A stretch of DNA of 64,000 bases from Streptomyces sp. CB02959 (GTDB taxonomy: Bacteria; Actinomycetota; Actinomycetes; Streptomycetales; Streptomycetaceae). Within the stretch, counting starts at the first letter, position 1; each line of letters opens with the position of its first letter. Below, piece after piece: positions 8,921 to 16,776 of this stretch. The notes beneath the pieces are model-generated. The model saw only the letters and a program-made list of their open reading frames with translations. It was not told where the DNA came from and did not search any database. A program made the translations under genes and the position numbers. The stretch covers positions 1 to 64,000 of the forward strand of contig NZ_NNBP01000022.1 in assembly GCF_002803155.1 (NCBI RefSeq). Direction: 5' to 3'.

Positions 8921-9523
8921 ATGTGGCAGGCCGTCCTGGTCATCACCCCGACCACGGTGGTGCTCTTCCTGCTCGGGGCCCTGGCGCTGGCCCTGGGCCT
9001 GGCGCTGTGGGCGGTCCGGGCCCCGCACCGGCGGGCCCCGCGCACCACGGCCCAGGTGCTGCTGGCGGTCTGGCTGCTGCTGATGCTGGTGGTCACCCTC
9101 GCCCCCGTCCAGCCGGTCGGCTCCGGCGACGCGACGTTCTGGTGGCGTCCGGGCGAGGGCCTGTTCGAGCTGGGCGCCCAGCTGGAGCCGGGCCAGGTGG
9201 CGCTGCTGGTACGGCGGCAGATCGCCGGCACCGCGCTCTTCGTCCCGGTGCCGCTGCTGCTGCGGTTCGCATCGCCCCGCTGGTCGGCGGCCGGCGCGTT
9301 CCTGCTCGGGGTGGGGCTGAGCGTCGCCATCGAGGCGGGTCAGCTGCTGATGCGGGCGGGCCGGGTGGCCGACATCGACGACGTGCTGTGTGCGGCCGCC
9401 GGGACGGTCACCGGTGCGGCGCTGGCGCTGCTGGCGAAGACGGCGGCGGCGGTGCTGCACCGCCGGGCGCTGCCCCGCCGGGCGGTCCGGGCCGCGGCGG
9501 CTCCCGCGCCCGAGGAGGCGTGA
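8921..9523 (+). CDS. VanZ-like family membrane protein
   Basis: A 200-aa polytopic protein with about five hydrophobic helices. The features of the VanZ-like family are visible: an early LAPVQPVG segment after helix 2, and near the end SVAIEAGQLLMRAGRVADIDDVLCAAAG, which matches the conserved E-x-x-Q and R-x-x-D-x-x-D pattern. VanZ itself is tied to low-level teicoplanin resistance; most relatives have no known job. ATG 8921 is used; GTG 8912 in the same frame is an alternative, with GGAAAGG at 8902-8908 serving either. It follows the LCP/secreted-protein pair by under 50 bp and is probably co-transcribed. Confidence 0.75.
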   Translation: MWQAVLVITPTTVVLFLLGALALALGLALWAVRAPHRRAPRTTAQVLLAVWLLLMLVVTLAPVQPVGSGDATFWWRPGEGLFELGAQLEPGQVALLVRRQIAGTALFVPVPLLLRFASPRWSAAGAFLLGVGLSVAIEAGQLLMRAGRVADIDDVLCAAAGTVTGAALALLAKTAAAVLHRRALPRRAVRAAAAPAPEEA

Positions 9524-9556
9524 GGGGGCGCCGCGGCCGGGCGGGCGGGCGGGCGG

Positions 9557-10111
9557 TCAGGCGTCGTCGAGTCCCTCGGCGGCGCGCCGCTCGCGCAGTT
9601 CCCTGATGGCGCGGCGGCGGGCCAGCCGGTGCGTCCGGCGGATCTGGGCCTCCTGGTAGCGGCGCCTGTCGCGTTCGGTCTCGGGGACGACCGGCGGCAC
9701 CGTGCGGGGCTTGCCGTGCTCGTCGACGGCGGCGAAGACGAGGTAGGCGGAGCCGACCTGCTGGGCGGGGGTGGACTCGTTCCAGCGCTCGGCCAGGACC
9801 CGGACGCCGATCTCCATGGAGGACCGGCCGGTCCAGTTGACCTGGGCCTTGACGTGGACGAGGTCGCCGACCCGGACCGGCTCCAGGAAGACCATCTCGT
9901 CCATGGACGCGGTGACCGCGGGGCCGCCGGAGTGCCGGCCGGCGACCGCGCCCGCGGCGTCGTCGACCAGTTTCATGATCACGCCGCCGTGCACCGTACC
10001 GAGGAGGTTGGTGTCGCCTGCGGTCATGATGTGCGACAGCGTGGTGCGGGAGACGGAGGTGGGCTTGCCCGCCGGGGCGTCCTCCGGACTGCTGGTGACG
10101 AGATCGGTCAT
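9557..10111 (-). CDS. Acyl-CoA thioesterase, single hotdog domain
   Basis: A 184-aa protein with the hotdog signature of the YciA/BACH group: N35, T39-V-H-G-G43, and D50/D51 in VHGGVIMKLVDDAAG. These groups place catalytic and CoA-binding residues at the dimer interface. Such enzymes hydrolyse acyl-CoA to free acid and CoA in the cytoplasm. The C-terminal 35 residues are strongly basic (RRRYQEAQIRRTHRLARRR), an unusual tail. The ATG at 10111 begins just before the domain. It converges with the VanZ-like gene and diverges from the fifth LCP gene. An 18-bp perfect palindrome lies 17-34 bp upstream of the start. Substrate chain length cannot be inferred. Confidence 0.85.
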   Translation of the reverse strand: MTDLVTSSPEDAPAGKPTSVSRTTLSHIMTAGDTNLLGTVHGGVIMKLVDDAAGAVAGRHSGGPAVTASMDEMVFLEPVRVGDLVHVKAQVNWTGRSSMEIGVRVLAERWNESTPAQQVGSAYLVFAAVDEHGKPRTVPPVVPETERDRRRYQEAQIRRTHRLARRRAIRELRERRAAEGLDDA

Positions 10112-10127
10112 GCGCACCAGCGTAAGC

Positions 10128-10145
10128 CGGTCCCGTACGGGACCG
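10128..10145. promoter_or_regulatory. 18-bp perfect palindrome upstream of thioesterase gene
   Basis: CGGTCCCGTACGGGACCG equals its own reverse complement and ends 17 bp from the thioesterase start codon. The position suits an operator covering the promoter or start of the mRNA. An early mRNA hairpin would be an alternative use. The cognate regulator is not in evidence. Confidence 0.5.
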
Positions 10146-10394
10146 TACGGCGCGGGCGGCGGAACGGCCCGGGGCGGCGTGACGCAGGTCTCGGCACCGG
10201 CGTGAGATGCCTCTCCCCTCCCCCGCCAGAAACCATCCGGAATGAATGCTTCCGACGATGGCGCCCGGATCGTCGGCCCCTTCGCGGTATGGCCCGTTAG
10301 GGGCCCGCCGCTTTGCATCAGCTCTGCAACAGCCGCGGCCCGATCCCGCACCCGCCCTGTAAAGCACCCCCTCGCGGCATGCACACTTCCCTCT

Positions 10395-11672
10395 ATGAAT
10401 GAGTGGCCCCAAGGACGGTCCGGCGACCAGAACGGCAACCGGTACGGACGCGGCAGCGGCAGCGCCCAGCCGGAGGGTGCGCGCGCCATGCCTCAGGTAC
10501 GGCGCGACGCAGGCCCCGGCTACCAGCGGAACGAGCCCCCGCTTCCGCCCTCGCTCTCGCCGCGCGGCGGCAGCGTGCCGCCGCAGCAGTCCCGGAGCCA
10601 CGACGACGGCTACAACACCGGCCAGGTCTACGGCGGGGGCGGCGGCCGGGGCCGGGGCGGCGGCGACGGCTACGACGCCCGGCCGCGCCCGCGCTGGGGC
10701 CGCCGCATCAAGTGGGCGCTGATCACCCTGGTCGTGGTGGTGCTGGTCGCCTCCATCGGCACCTACTTCTGGGCGGACGGCAAGCTGCGCCGCGAGGTGG
10801 ACCTGAGCAAGGTGATCGACCGCCCCGCGACCGGTGACGGCACCAACTACCTCATCGTCGGCACGGACAGCCGTGAGGGCATGACCGACGAGATGAAGAA
10901 GCAGCTGCACACCGGCGGCCCCACCGACGGCGGGCGCACCGACTCGATGCTGATCCTGCACGACGGCAGCAACGGCCCGACGCTGATATCCCTGCCCCGT
11001 GACTCCAACGTCGAGGTCCCGTCGTACGTGGGCTCGACCTCCGGCAAGAAGTACCCGGCGACCGGGCGGCACACCAAGCTGAACGCGACCTACGCCGAGG
11101 ACGGCCCGGACCTGCTGGTCCGCACGATCGAGTCCAACACCCACCTGCACATCGACCACTACGTCGAGATCGGGTTCGCCGGCTTCGCCAACATCGTCGA
11201 CGCGCTCGGCGGCGTGGAGATGAACATCCCCCAGGCGTTCAAGGACAAGGACTCCGGCGCCGACTTCAAGGCCGGCACCCAGACCCTCACCGGCGCCCAG
11301 GCGCTCGCCTTCGTCCGGACCCGGCACGCCTTCGCCTCGCAGGACCTCCAGCGCACCAAGAACCAGCAGAAGTTCCTGGCCGCCGTCGCCAAGCAGGCGG
11401 CCACGCCGGGCACCGTCCTCAACCCCTTCAAGCTCTACCCGACGCTGGGCGCCGGCCTGGACACGCTGAAGGTGGACAAGGACATGAGCCTGTGGGACCT
11501 GGGCCAGATGTTCTTCGCGATGAAGGACGTCAGCAGCGGCAACGGCAAGTCCATGAACATGCCGATCTCCGGCAGCACCGGCGGCAACCTGGTCTGGGAC
11601 CAGTCCAAGCTCAAGCAGCTCGTCCAGCAGCTCAACAACGACGAGCAGGTCACCGTCACCAGCAACAACTGA
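10395..11672 (+). CDS. LCP family protein (short form, Gly-rich tail)
   Basis: The fifth LCP protein, 425 aa. The cytoplasmic N-terminus is Gly/Arg/Pro/Gln-rich (GGGGGRGRGGGDGYDARPRPRWG), followed by a membrane helix at about 104-131. The LCP core is at about 151-335 (NYLIVGTDSREGM, RTDSMLILHD, SLPRDSNVEVP, LNATYAEDGPDLLVRTIE, KNQQKFLAAVA). It stops after the core with no LytR_C. The ATG at 10395 has no clear ribosome-binding site directly upstream, so a leaderless transcript or a slightly different start is possible; the next in-frame ATG is at residue 32. It is separated from the other LCP genes by the thioesterase gene. Confidence 0.87.
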   Translation: MNEWPQGRSGDQNGNRYGRGSGSAQPEGARAMPQVRRDAGPGYQRNEPPLPPSLSPRGGSVPPQQSRSHDDGYNTGQVYGGGGGRGRGGGDGYDARPRPRWGRRIKWALITLVVVVLVASIGTYFWADGKLRREVDLSKVIDRPATGDGTNYLIVGTDSREGMTDEMKKQLHTGGPTDGGRTDSMLILHDGSNGPTLISLPRDSNVEVPSYVGSTSGKKYPATGRHTKLNATYAEDGPDLLVRTIESNTHLHIDHYVEIGFAGFANIVDALGGVEMNIPQAFKDKDSGADFKAGTQTLTGAQALAFVRTRHAFASQDLQRTKNQQKFLAAVAKQAATPGTVLNPFKLYPTLGAGLDTLKVDKDMSLWDLGQMFFAMKDVSSGNGKSMNMPISGSTGGNLVWDQSKLKQLVQQLNNDEQVTVTSNN

Positions 11673-11685
11673 CCGGACCGGCCAC

Positions 11686-11734
11686 CTACGAGGACGGGCC
11701 CCGACCGCGGTGCGGTCGGGGCCCGTCCTCGTAG
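11686..11734. terminator. 23-bp perfect hairpin between convergent genes
   Basis: The arms 11686-11708 and 11712-11734 are perfectly complementary over 23 bp with a 3-base loop. The hairpin lies between the LCP stop (11672) and the convergent acyl-CoA dehydrogenase stop (11746), so it should act on both strands. Confidence 0.85.
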
Positions 11735-11745
11735 GGCGGAACGCC

Positions 11746-12918
11746 TTACGGCAGGTTCCGCGCCATCACGATCCGCTGCACCTGGTTGGTGCCCTCGTAG
11801 ATCTGGGTGATCTTGGCGTCCCGCATCATCCGCTCCAGCGGGTAGTCGCGGGTGTAGCCGTAGCCGCCGAGCAGCTGGACGGCGTCGGTGGTGATCTCCA
11901 TGGCGGCGTCGGAGGCGTAGCACTTCGCCGCGGCGCCGAAGAAGGTCAGGTCCTCGCCCTTGGCCCCGGCCGAGACGCGCTCGGAGCGGGCCGCGGCCGC
12001 GTAGGTCAGCTGACGGGCCGCCTCCAGCTTCATGGCCATGTCGGCCAGCATGAACTGGACGCCCTGGAAGTCGCCGATCGGCTTGCCGAACTGCTTGCGC
12101 TCCTGGACGTAGCCCTTGGCGTAGTCCAGGGCGCCCTGGGCGATGCCGAGCGCCTGGGCCGCGATGGTGATGCGGGTGTGGTCCAGGGTCTTCATGGCGG
12201 TGGCGAAGCCGGTGCCCTCCGCGCCGATCATGCGGTCGGCGGGGATGCGGACGTTGTCGAGGTAGACCTCGCGGGTCGGGGAGCCCTTGATGCCGAGCTT
12301 CTTCTCCGGGGCGCCGAAGGAGACGCCCTCGTCGCCCTTCTCGACGACGAACGCCGATATGCCCTTGGACCGCTTCTCCGGGTCGGTGACGGCCATCACG
12401 GTGTAGTACTCCGACACCCCGGCGTTGGTGATCCACCGCTTCACGCCGTTGAGGACGTAGTGGTCGCCGTCACGGACCGCCTTGGTCTTCATCCCCGCCG
12501 CGTCGGAACCGGCGTCCGGCTCGCTGAGGCAGTACGAGAACATCGCGTCGCCCTTGGCGAGCGGACCCAGGTACTTCTTCTTCAGCTCCTCGCCGCCGGA
12601 GAGGATCACCGGGAGCGAGCCGAGCTTGTTGACGGCCGGGATCAGGGACGACGAGGCGCAGACCCGGGCGACCTCCTCGATGACGATCACGGTCGCCAGC
12701 GCGTCGGCACCGGCGCCGCCGTAGGACTCCGGTACGTGCACGGCGTGCAGATCGCTGGCCACCAGCGCGTCGAGCGCCTCCTGCGGGAAGCGGGCCTCCT
12801 CGTCCACCGCGGCGGCGAACGGCGCGATCTTCGCCTCGGCGAGCGAGCGCACCGACTCGCGGAGCATGTCGTGCTCCTCGGACGGCCGGTACAGATCGAA
12901 ATCAGCGGTTCCCGCCAA
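11746..12918 (-). CDS. Acyl-CoA dehydrogenase
   Basis: A 390-aa FAD flavoprotein that oxidises acyl-CoA to 2-enoyl-CoA and passes electrons to ETF. The three acyl-CoA dehydrogenase domains are complete: an N-terminal helical part, the middle beta domain with YCLSEPDAGSDAAGM and WITNAGVSEYYTVMA, and the C-terminal helical domain ending in IYEGTNQVQRIVMARN. Glu375 in that last motif is at the position of the catalytic base of short/medium-chain enzymes. It resembles the branched/short-chain AcdH-type enzymes of Streptomyces, but substrate is not certain. The start codon is TTG at 12918, supported by AGGGGAG upstream and by protein length typical of the family. A palindrome lies about 25 bp upstream. 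Confidence 0.9.
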   Translation of the reverse strand: MAGTADFDLYRPSEEHDMLRESVRSLAEAKIAPFAAAVDEEARFPQEALDALVASDLHAVHVPESYGGAGADALATVIVIEEVARVCASSSLIPAVNKLGSLPVILSGGEELKKKYLGPLAKGDAMFSYCLSEPDAGSDAAGMKTKAVRDGDHYVLNGVKRWITNAGVSEYYTVMAVTDPEKRSKGISAFVVEKGDEGVSFGAPEKKLGIKGSPTREVYLDNVRIPADRMIGAEGTGFATAMKTLDHTRITIAAQALGIAQGALDYAKGYVQERKQFGKPIGDFQGVQFMLADMAMKLEAARQLTYAAAARSERVSAGAKGEDLTFFGAAAKCYASDAAMEITTDAVQLLGGYGYTRDYPLERMMRDAKITQIYEGTNQVQRIVMARNLP

Positions 12919-12943
12919 GGTTTCTCACTCCCCTGTGAGGTGT

Positions 12944-12961
12944 CGGTAGTGCTAACTACCG
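12944..12961. promoter_or_regulatory. Palindrome upstream of acyl-CoA dehydrogenase, TetR-type operator candidate
   Basis: CGGTAGT and ACTACCG form perfect 7-bp arms around GCTA, 26 bp upstream of the dehydrogenase TTG start. The surrounding 30 bp (GTTAAGTAAC and CTTACT) are the AT-richest of the divergent region, consistent with a promoter. Dimeric TetR-family repressors of acyl-CoA genes use sites of this size; no regulator is adjacent. Confidence 0.5.
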
Positions 12962-13126
12962 TTAAGTAACCCTTACTGAGAAGGGATTCTAGGTCCGATA
13001 CCGGGCCGCGGATAGGTGAGGTTGCCTACAGTCCCCCCATGGGGCGTACGGCGGTCGGGAAGGGCGCCTTCCGCACGCGGATATGCTCGGTCGGACCTTT
13101 TTCCGCCAGACGTCTGGAGCCCCTCA

Positions 13127-14467
13127 ATGGCCCTCAAGATCACCGTGATCGGCACCGGCTACCTCGGTGCCACCCATGCCGCCGCGATGGCCGAGCTGGG
13201 TTTCGAGGTGCTGGGCCTGGACGTACAGCCGGAGAAGATCGAGATGCTCCGCCGGGGCGAGGTCCCGATGTACGAGCCGGGCCTTGCGGAGCTGCTGCGC
13301 CGCCACGTCGCCGGGATCGAGGGATCCACCGGCCGGCTGCGCTTCACCACCTCCTACGAGGAGGTCGGCGCCTTCGGCGACGTCCACTTCGTCTGCGTGA
13401 ACACCCCGCAGAAGCACGGCGAGTACGCCTGCGACATGTCATACGTCGAAGCCGCCTTCGACGCGCTGGCACCGCATCTGACCCGGCCCGCACTGGTGGT
13501 CGGCAAGTCGACGGTGCCGGTCGGCAGCGCGGCCCGGCTCGCCCGCCGCCTGACGGCCGCCGCACCCGCCGGTGCCGACGCCGAACTGGCCTGGAACCCG
13601 GAGTTCCTGCGCGAGGGGTTCGCCGTCCAGGACACCCTGCACCCGGACCGCCTCGTGGCCGGCGTCACCAGCGAGCGGGCCGAGGCGCTGCTCCGCGAGG
13701 TCTACGCCACCCCGATCGCCGAGGGCTCGCCGTTCGTCGTCATGGACTACCCGACCGCCGAACTGGTCAAGACCGCCGCCAACTCCTTCCTGGCCACCAA
13801 GATCTCGTTCATCAACGCGATGGCCGAGGTGTGCGAGGCCGCCGACGGCGACGTGGTGAAGCTGGCCGAGGCGATCGGCTACGACGAGCGGATCGGCAAG
13901 AAGTTCCTGCGGGCCGGCATCGGCTTCGGCGGCGGCTGCCTGCCCAAGGACATCCGGGCCTTCATGGCACGCGCCGGCGAACTCGGCGCCGACCAGGCAC
14001 TGACGTTCCTGCGCGAGGTCGACTCGATCAACATGCGACGCCGCGGCCACATGGTCGAGCTGGCCCGCGAAGCGGTGGGCGGCGGCTTCCTCGGCAAGCG
14101 GGTCGCCGTCCTCGGCGCGACCTTCAAGCCGGACTCGGACGACGTCCGCGACTCGCCCGCCCTCAACGTCGCCGGCCAGATCCACCTCCAGGGCGGCCAG
14201 GTGACCGTCTACGACCCGAAGGGCATGGCGAACGCCCAGCGGATCTTCCCGACCCTGGGGTATGCGGAGAGCGCCCTGGAAGCGGTACGCGGCGCCCATG
14301 TCGTCCTGCACCTGACCGAATGGCGCGAGTTCCGCGAACTGGACCCGGCGGAACTGGCCGAGGTCGCCGGCGAACGGCGCATCCTGGACGGCCGCAACGC
14401 CCTCGACCCGACCTTGTGGCGCAAGGCCGGCTGGACGTACCGGGCACTTGGGCGGCCCTCCGCGTAG
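13127..14467 (+). CDS. UDP-glucose 6-dehydrogenase family protein
   Basis: A 446-aa NAD-dependent nucleotide-sugar dehydrogenase, which would oxidise UDP-glucose to UDP-glucuronate in two steps. The N-terminal Rossmann fold starts ITVIGTGYLGATHAA (GxGYxG at residues 9-14). The middle domain carries GFGGGCLPKDIRAF with the catalytic Cys near residue 271. The C-terminal UDP-binding domain holds VLGATFKPDSDDVRDSPA, with the usual K-PD-D-R-SP motif. The ATG at 13127 follows CTGGAG. UDP-GlcA would feed wall or secreted polysaccharide synthesis, fitting the neighbouring LCP and glycosyltransferase genes. UDP-ManNAc dehydrogenases share this fold, so the substrate is likely but not proven. Confidence 0.88.
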   Translation: MALKITVIGTGYLGATHAAAMAELGFEVLGLDVQPEKIEMLRRGEVPMYEPGLAELLRRHVAGIEGSTGRLRFTTSYEEVGAFGDVHFVCVNTPQKHGEYACDMSYVEAAFDALAPHLTRPALVVGKSTVPVGSAARLARRLTAAAPAGADAELAWNPEFLREGFAVQDTLHPDRLVAGVTSERAEALLREVYATPIAEGSPFVVMDYPTAELVKTAANSFLATKISFINAMAEVCEAADGDVVKLAEAIGYDERIGKKFLRAGIGFGGGCLPKDIRAFMARAGELGADQALTFLREVDSINMRRRGHMVELAREAVGGGFLGKRVAVLGATFKPDSDDVRDSPALNVAGQIHLQGGQVTVYDPKGMANAQRIFPTLGYAESALEAVRGAHVVLHLTEWREFRELDPAELAEVAGERRILDGRNALDPTLWRKAGWTYRALGRPSA

Positions 14468-14474
14468 CGTTTGA

Positions 14475-14700
14475 GCCCCGCACGTTGTCGGCCGTCCCGC
14501 CGTTGCGCCTGGCGGCGCGGGGCGCTCGTACGTTGCCGGGTGCGGCGCCGTTTCGCCTGGCGGCGCGGGCTGTTGTCCGCTGCGCGGGGCTGTTGGGTGC
14601 GGGGTCGGGTTGGAGGGGTCGGTGTGCAGGACTGCTGCGCTTTACGTCCTGCACACCGACCCCTCCAACCCGACCCCTCCCGGTGATGGTGGGAAGAAAC
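14475..14700 (+). repeat. Hairpin element copy A, 3' of UDP-glucose dehydrogenase
   Basis: This element starts 8 bp after the dehydrogenase stop with GCCCCGCACGTTGTCGG. It continues through a Gly/Ala-codon-like GC-rich stretch and ends in a 32-bp perfect stem (14601-14632 with 14646-14677) closed by the 13-base loop TGCTGCGCTTTAC. A diverged copy in opposite orientation follows at 14835-15055. The two share the leading 17-base block, a CGTTTCGCCTG block, CCGCTGCGCGGGGCTG, the 13-base loop and the trailing CCCCTCCCG. The stem is far longer than a terminator needs. It could still end transcription, but the duplication suggests a repetitive or mobile intergenic element. Confidence 0.75.
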
Positions 14701-14834
14701 GGTGAGTGGGAGTCAGCGTGAGTGGTCGTCTACCGGTCGCCACTCGACCCGGTCAACCAGTCAACCCGGTCACCACTCGACAACGGACCCGCACCGGCCC
14801 CCTACGGACACCCCAACTCACCTGAATTCCACCC

Positions 14835-15055
14835 ACCAACGGGAGGGGACGGGTCTGTGGGGTGGGGGTGTGCCGGACGTAAAGCGAAGCAGTCCGGCAC
14901 ACCCCCACCCCACAGACCCGGCACCGCACCCGACCAGCCCCGCGCAGCGGACCGGCCCGCCGCAGGCGAAACGACGCCGCACAGCGGCAACGGCCCGCGC
15001 CGCAAGGCGCAAAAACAGCAACCCCCACGGCGGGCCAGCCGACAACGTACGGGGC
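14835..15055 (-). repeat. Hairpin element copy B, 3' of dipeptidase gene
   Basis: The reverse-oriented partner of copy A begins 13 bp beyond the dipeptidase stop codon (15068) with GCCCCGTACGTTGTCGG on the minus strand. It carries a 29-bp perfect stem (14850-14878 with 14892-14920). Its 13-base loop, read on the minus strand, is TGCTTCGCTTTAC, one base different from copy A. The stem sequences of A and B differ widely while each stays perfectly self-complementary, so pairing rather than sequence has been kept. Each copy sits in the same place and orientation relative to its own gene. Confidence 0.75.
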
Positions 15056-15067
15056 AAAACCAGCCGG

Positions 15068-16243
15068 CTAGGCGAGCGTCACATTCGACGGCCCCCGCCG
15101 CCCCCGCTCATCACGGGACACCGCCTCCGCCGCGCGGAGTACCCGGACCGCGTTCTGCCAGGTCAGCTTGGCGATGTCGGTCGGGGACCACTTGCGGTCC
15201 AGGAGTTCGGCGATGAGGTTCGGGTAGCCGGCGACGTCGGCCAGGTCGGCGGGGGTGAAGGCGGTGCCGTCGAAGTCGCCGCCGATGCCGATGTGGTCGA
15301 CGCCGGCGACCTCGCGCATGTGGTCGAGGTGGTCGGCGACGGTGGCGGCGGTGGCCGTCGGGCGCGGGTTGGCGGCCTCGAAGGCGCGCTGGACCGCCAT
15401 GCCCGCCTCGGTGGTGTCGAGGTGGTGCAGGCCGTGGGTGCGCATGTTCTCGTCGGCGCGCAGCGTCCACTCGACGGCCGCGGGGAGCACGAACTTCGGG
15501 ACGAAGGTGGCCATCGCGACCCCGCCGTTGGCGGGCAGTTGGGCCAGCACGTCGTCGGGGATGTTGCGCGGGTGGTCGCAGACCGCGCGGGCCGAGGAGT
15601 GCGAGAAGATCACCGGCGCGGTGCTGACCCGGAGCGCGTCGCGCATGGTGTCCGGGGAGACGTGCGAGAGGTCGACGAGCATCCCGCAGCGGTTCATCTC
15701 GCGGACGACCTCTTCGCCGAAGGCCGACAGGCCGTGGTGGCGCGGGGTGTCGGTCGCCGAGTCCGCCCAGTCGTTGTTGTCGTTGTGGGTGAGCGTCATG
15801 TAGCGGACGCCCAGGGTGTGGAAGGCCCGCAGGGTGGCCAGCGAGTTGTTGATCGAGTGGCCGCCCTCGGCGCCCATGAGGGAGGCGATGCGGCCCTCGG
15901 TGCGGGCCGCCTCCATGTCGTCGGCGGTGGTCGCCAGGCGTAGGTCCGCTGCGTAACGGGTGGTCAGCTGGTGTACGACGTCGATCTGTTCCAGGGTCGC
16001 GCTGACGGCGTGGTCGCCGGCGTAGTCGGAGCGTACGTACACCGACCAGAACTGTGCGCCGACGCCGCCGGCCCGCAGGCGGGGGATGTCGGTGTGCAGG
16101 CTGGCGCTCTGGTCGGTGGCGACGTCGCGCCGGTCGAGGTCGTAGCGGACCTGTTCGCGCAGGGCCCAGGGGAGGTCGTTGTGGCCGTCGACGACCGGCC
16201 AGCGGGCGAGCAGTTCCAGCGCGGCCTCGCGGGCCGCCGTCAC
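15068..16243 (-). CDS. Membrane dipeptidase family (M19) metallopeptidase
   Basis: A 391-aa zinc dipeptidase of the renal dipeptidase family, acting on dipeptides, possibly D-amino-acid-containing ones. Visible family motifs include VVDGHNDLPWAL (metal-binding HxD), GAEGGHSINNSLATL (bridging Glu), RYMTLTHNDNNDWADS, GMLVDLSHVS (metal-binding His), PVIFSHSSARAV and the late HIGIGGDFDG. No signal peptide is visible, so it should be cytoplasmic, unlike the mammalian enzyme. The start GTG at 16243 overlaps the purE stop codon (GTGA, 16240-16243), giving a purK-purE-dipeptidase operon with both junctions coupled. A link to purine synthesis is not obvious; co-transcription may be for growth-linked expression. 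Confidence 0.88.
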   Translation of the reverse strand: MTAAREAALELLARWPVVDGHNDLPWALREQVRYDLDRRDVATDQSASLHTDIPRLRAGGVGAQFWSVYVRSDYAGDHAVSATLEQIDVVHQLTTRYAADLRLATTADDMEAARTEGRIASLMGAEGGHSINNSLATLRAFHTLGVRYMTLTHNDNNDWADSATDTPRHHGLSAFGEEVVREMNRCGMLVDLSHVSPDTMRDALRVSTAPVIFSHSSARAVCDHPRNIPDDVLAQLPANGGVAMATFVPKFVLPAAVEWTLRADENMRTHGLHHLDTTEAGMAVQRAFEAANPRPTATAATVADHLDHMREVAGVDHIGIGGDFDGTAFTPADLADVAGYPNLIAELLDRKWSPTDIAKLTWQNAVRVLRAAEAVSRDERGRRGPSNVTLA

Positions 16244-16776
16244 TTGCCGCCCCCGAAGCCGAAGCCGGCGGACCCGGCGACCTTGGTGCGCAGCCGCTTG
16301 CCCTTCTCGGTGGCCTGGTCGTTCAGCTCCTGCTGGAAGTCCTTCATGCGGGAGAGGAGTTCCGGGTCGTGCGCGGCGAGCATCCGGGCGGCGAGCAGTC
16401 CGGCGTTGCGGGCGCCGCCGACGGAGACCGTGGCGACCGGGACGCCGGCCGGCATCTGGACGATGGAGAGGAGGGAGTCCATGCCGTCGAGGTACTTCAG
16501 CGGGACGGGGACGCCGATGACCGGGAGGGGGGTGACGGAGGCGAGCATGCCCGGCAGGTGGGCGGCTCCCCCGGCGCCGGCGATGATCGCCTTCAGGCCG
16601 CGGTCGGCCGCGTGCTCGCCGTACGCGATCATCTCGTGCGGCATGCGGTGGGCCGAGACCACGTCGACCTCGTAGCCGATCTCGAACTCGTCCAGGGCCT
16701 GGGCGGCGGCTTCCATGACGGGCCAGTCGGAGTCGGAGCCCATGACGATGCCGACGACGGGGGTGCTCGCAGTCAT
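16240..16776 (-). CDS. purE: 5-(carboxyamino)imidazole ribonucleotide mutase
   Basis: A 178-aa class I PurE, which converts N5-CAIR to CAIR in purine synthesis together with PurK. Signature motifs are present: VGIVMGSDSDWPVM, DVVSAHRMPHEM with the conserved SAHR, and IIAGAGGAAHLPGM. The C-terminus is slightly extended with a Gly/Phe-rich end (AGFGFGGGK). The start ATG overlaps the purK stop (ATGA, 16773-16776), and the stop overlaps the dipeptidase start, so the three genes form a tight operon. PurE forms octamers in known cases. Confidence 0.95.
   Translation of the reverse strand: MTASTPVVGIVMGSDSDWPVMEAAAQALDEFEIGYEVDVVSAHRMPHEMIAYGEHAADRGLKAIIAGAGGAAHLPGMLASVTPLPVIGVPVPLKYLDGMDSLLSIVQMPAGVPVATVSVGGARNAGLLAARMLAAHDPELLSRMKDFQQELNDQATEKGKRLRTKVAGSAGFGFGGGK

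Noticed and set aside
10242..10394. N-terminal extension of the fifth LCP protein
   Set aside because: The extra 51 residues do not resemble an LCP tail and contain many residues atypical for it; ATG 10395 gives a normal protein, though its ribosome-binding site is weak.
13013..13028. Iron-box-like sequence TAGGTGAGGTTGCCTA upstream of the UDP-glucose dehydrogenase gene
   Set aside because: It resembles the IdeR/DmdR consensus but is one base short between half-sites and has mismatches in the right arm; the gene has no iron link.
14601..14677. Ordinary rho-independent terminator
   Set aside because: The 32-bp stem, long flanking homology and inverted second copy go beyond a terminator, so it is recorded as a repeat element although it may also terminate.
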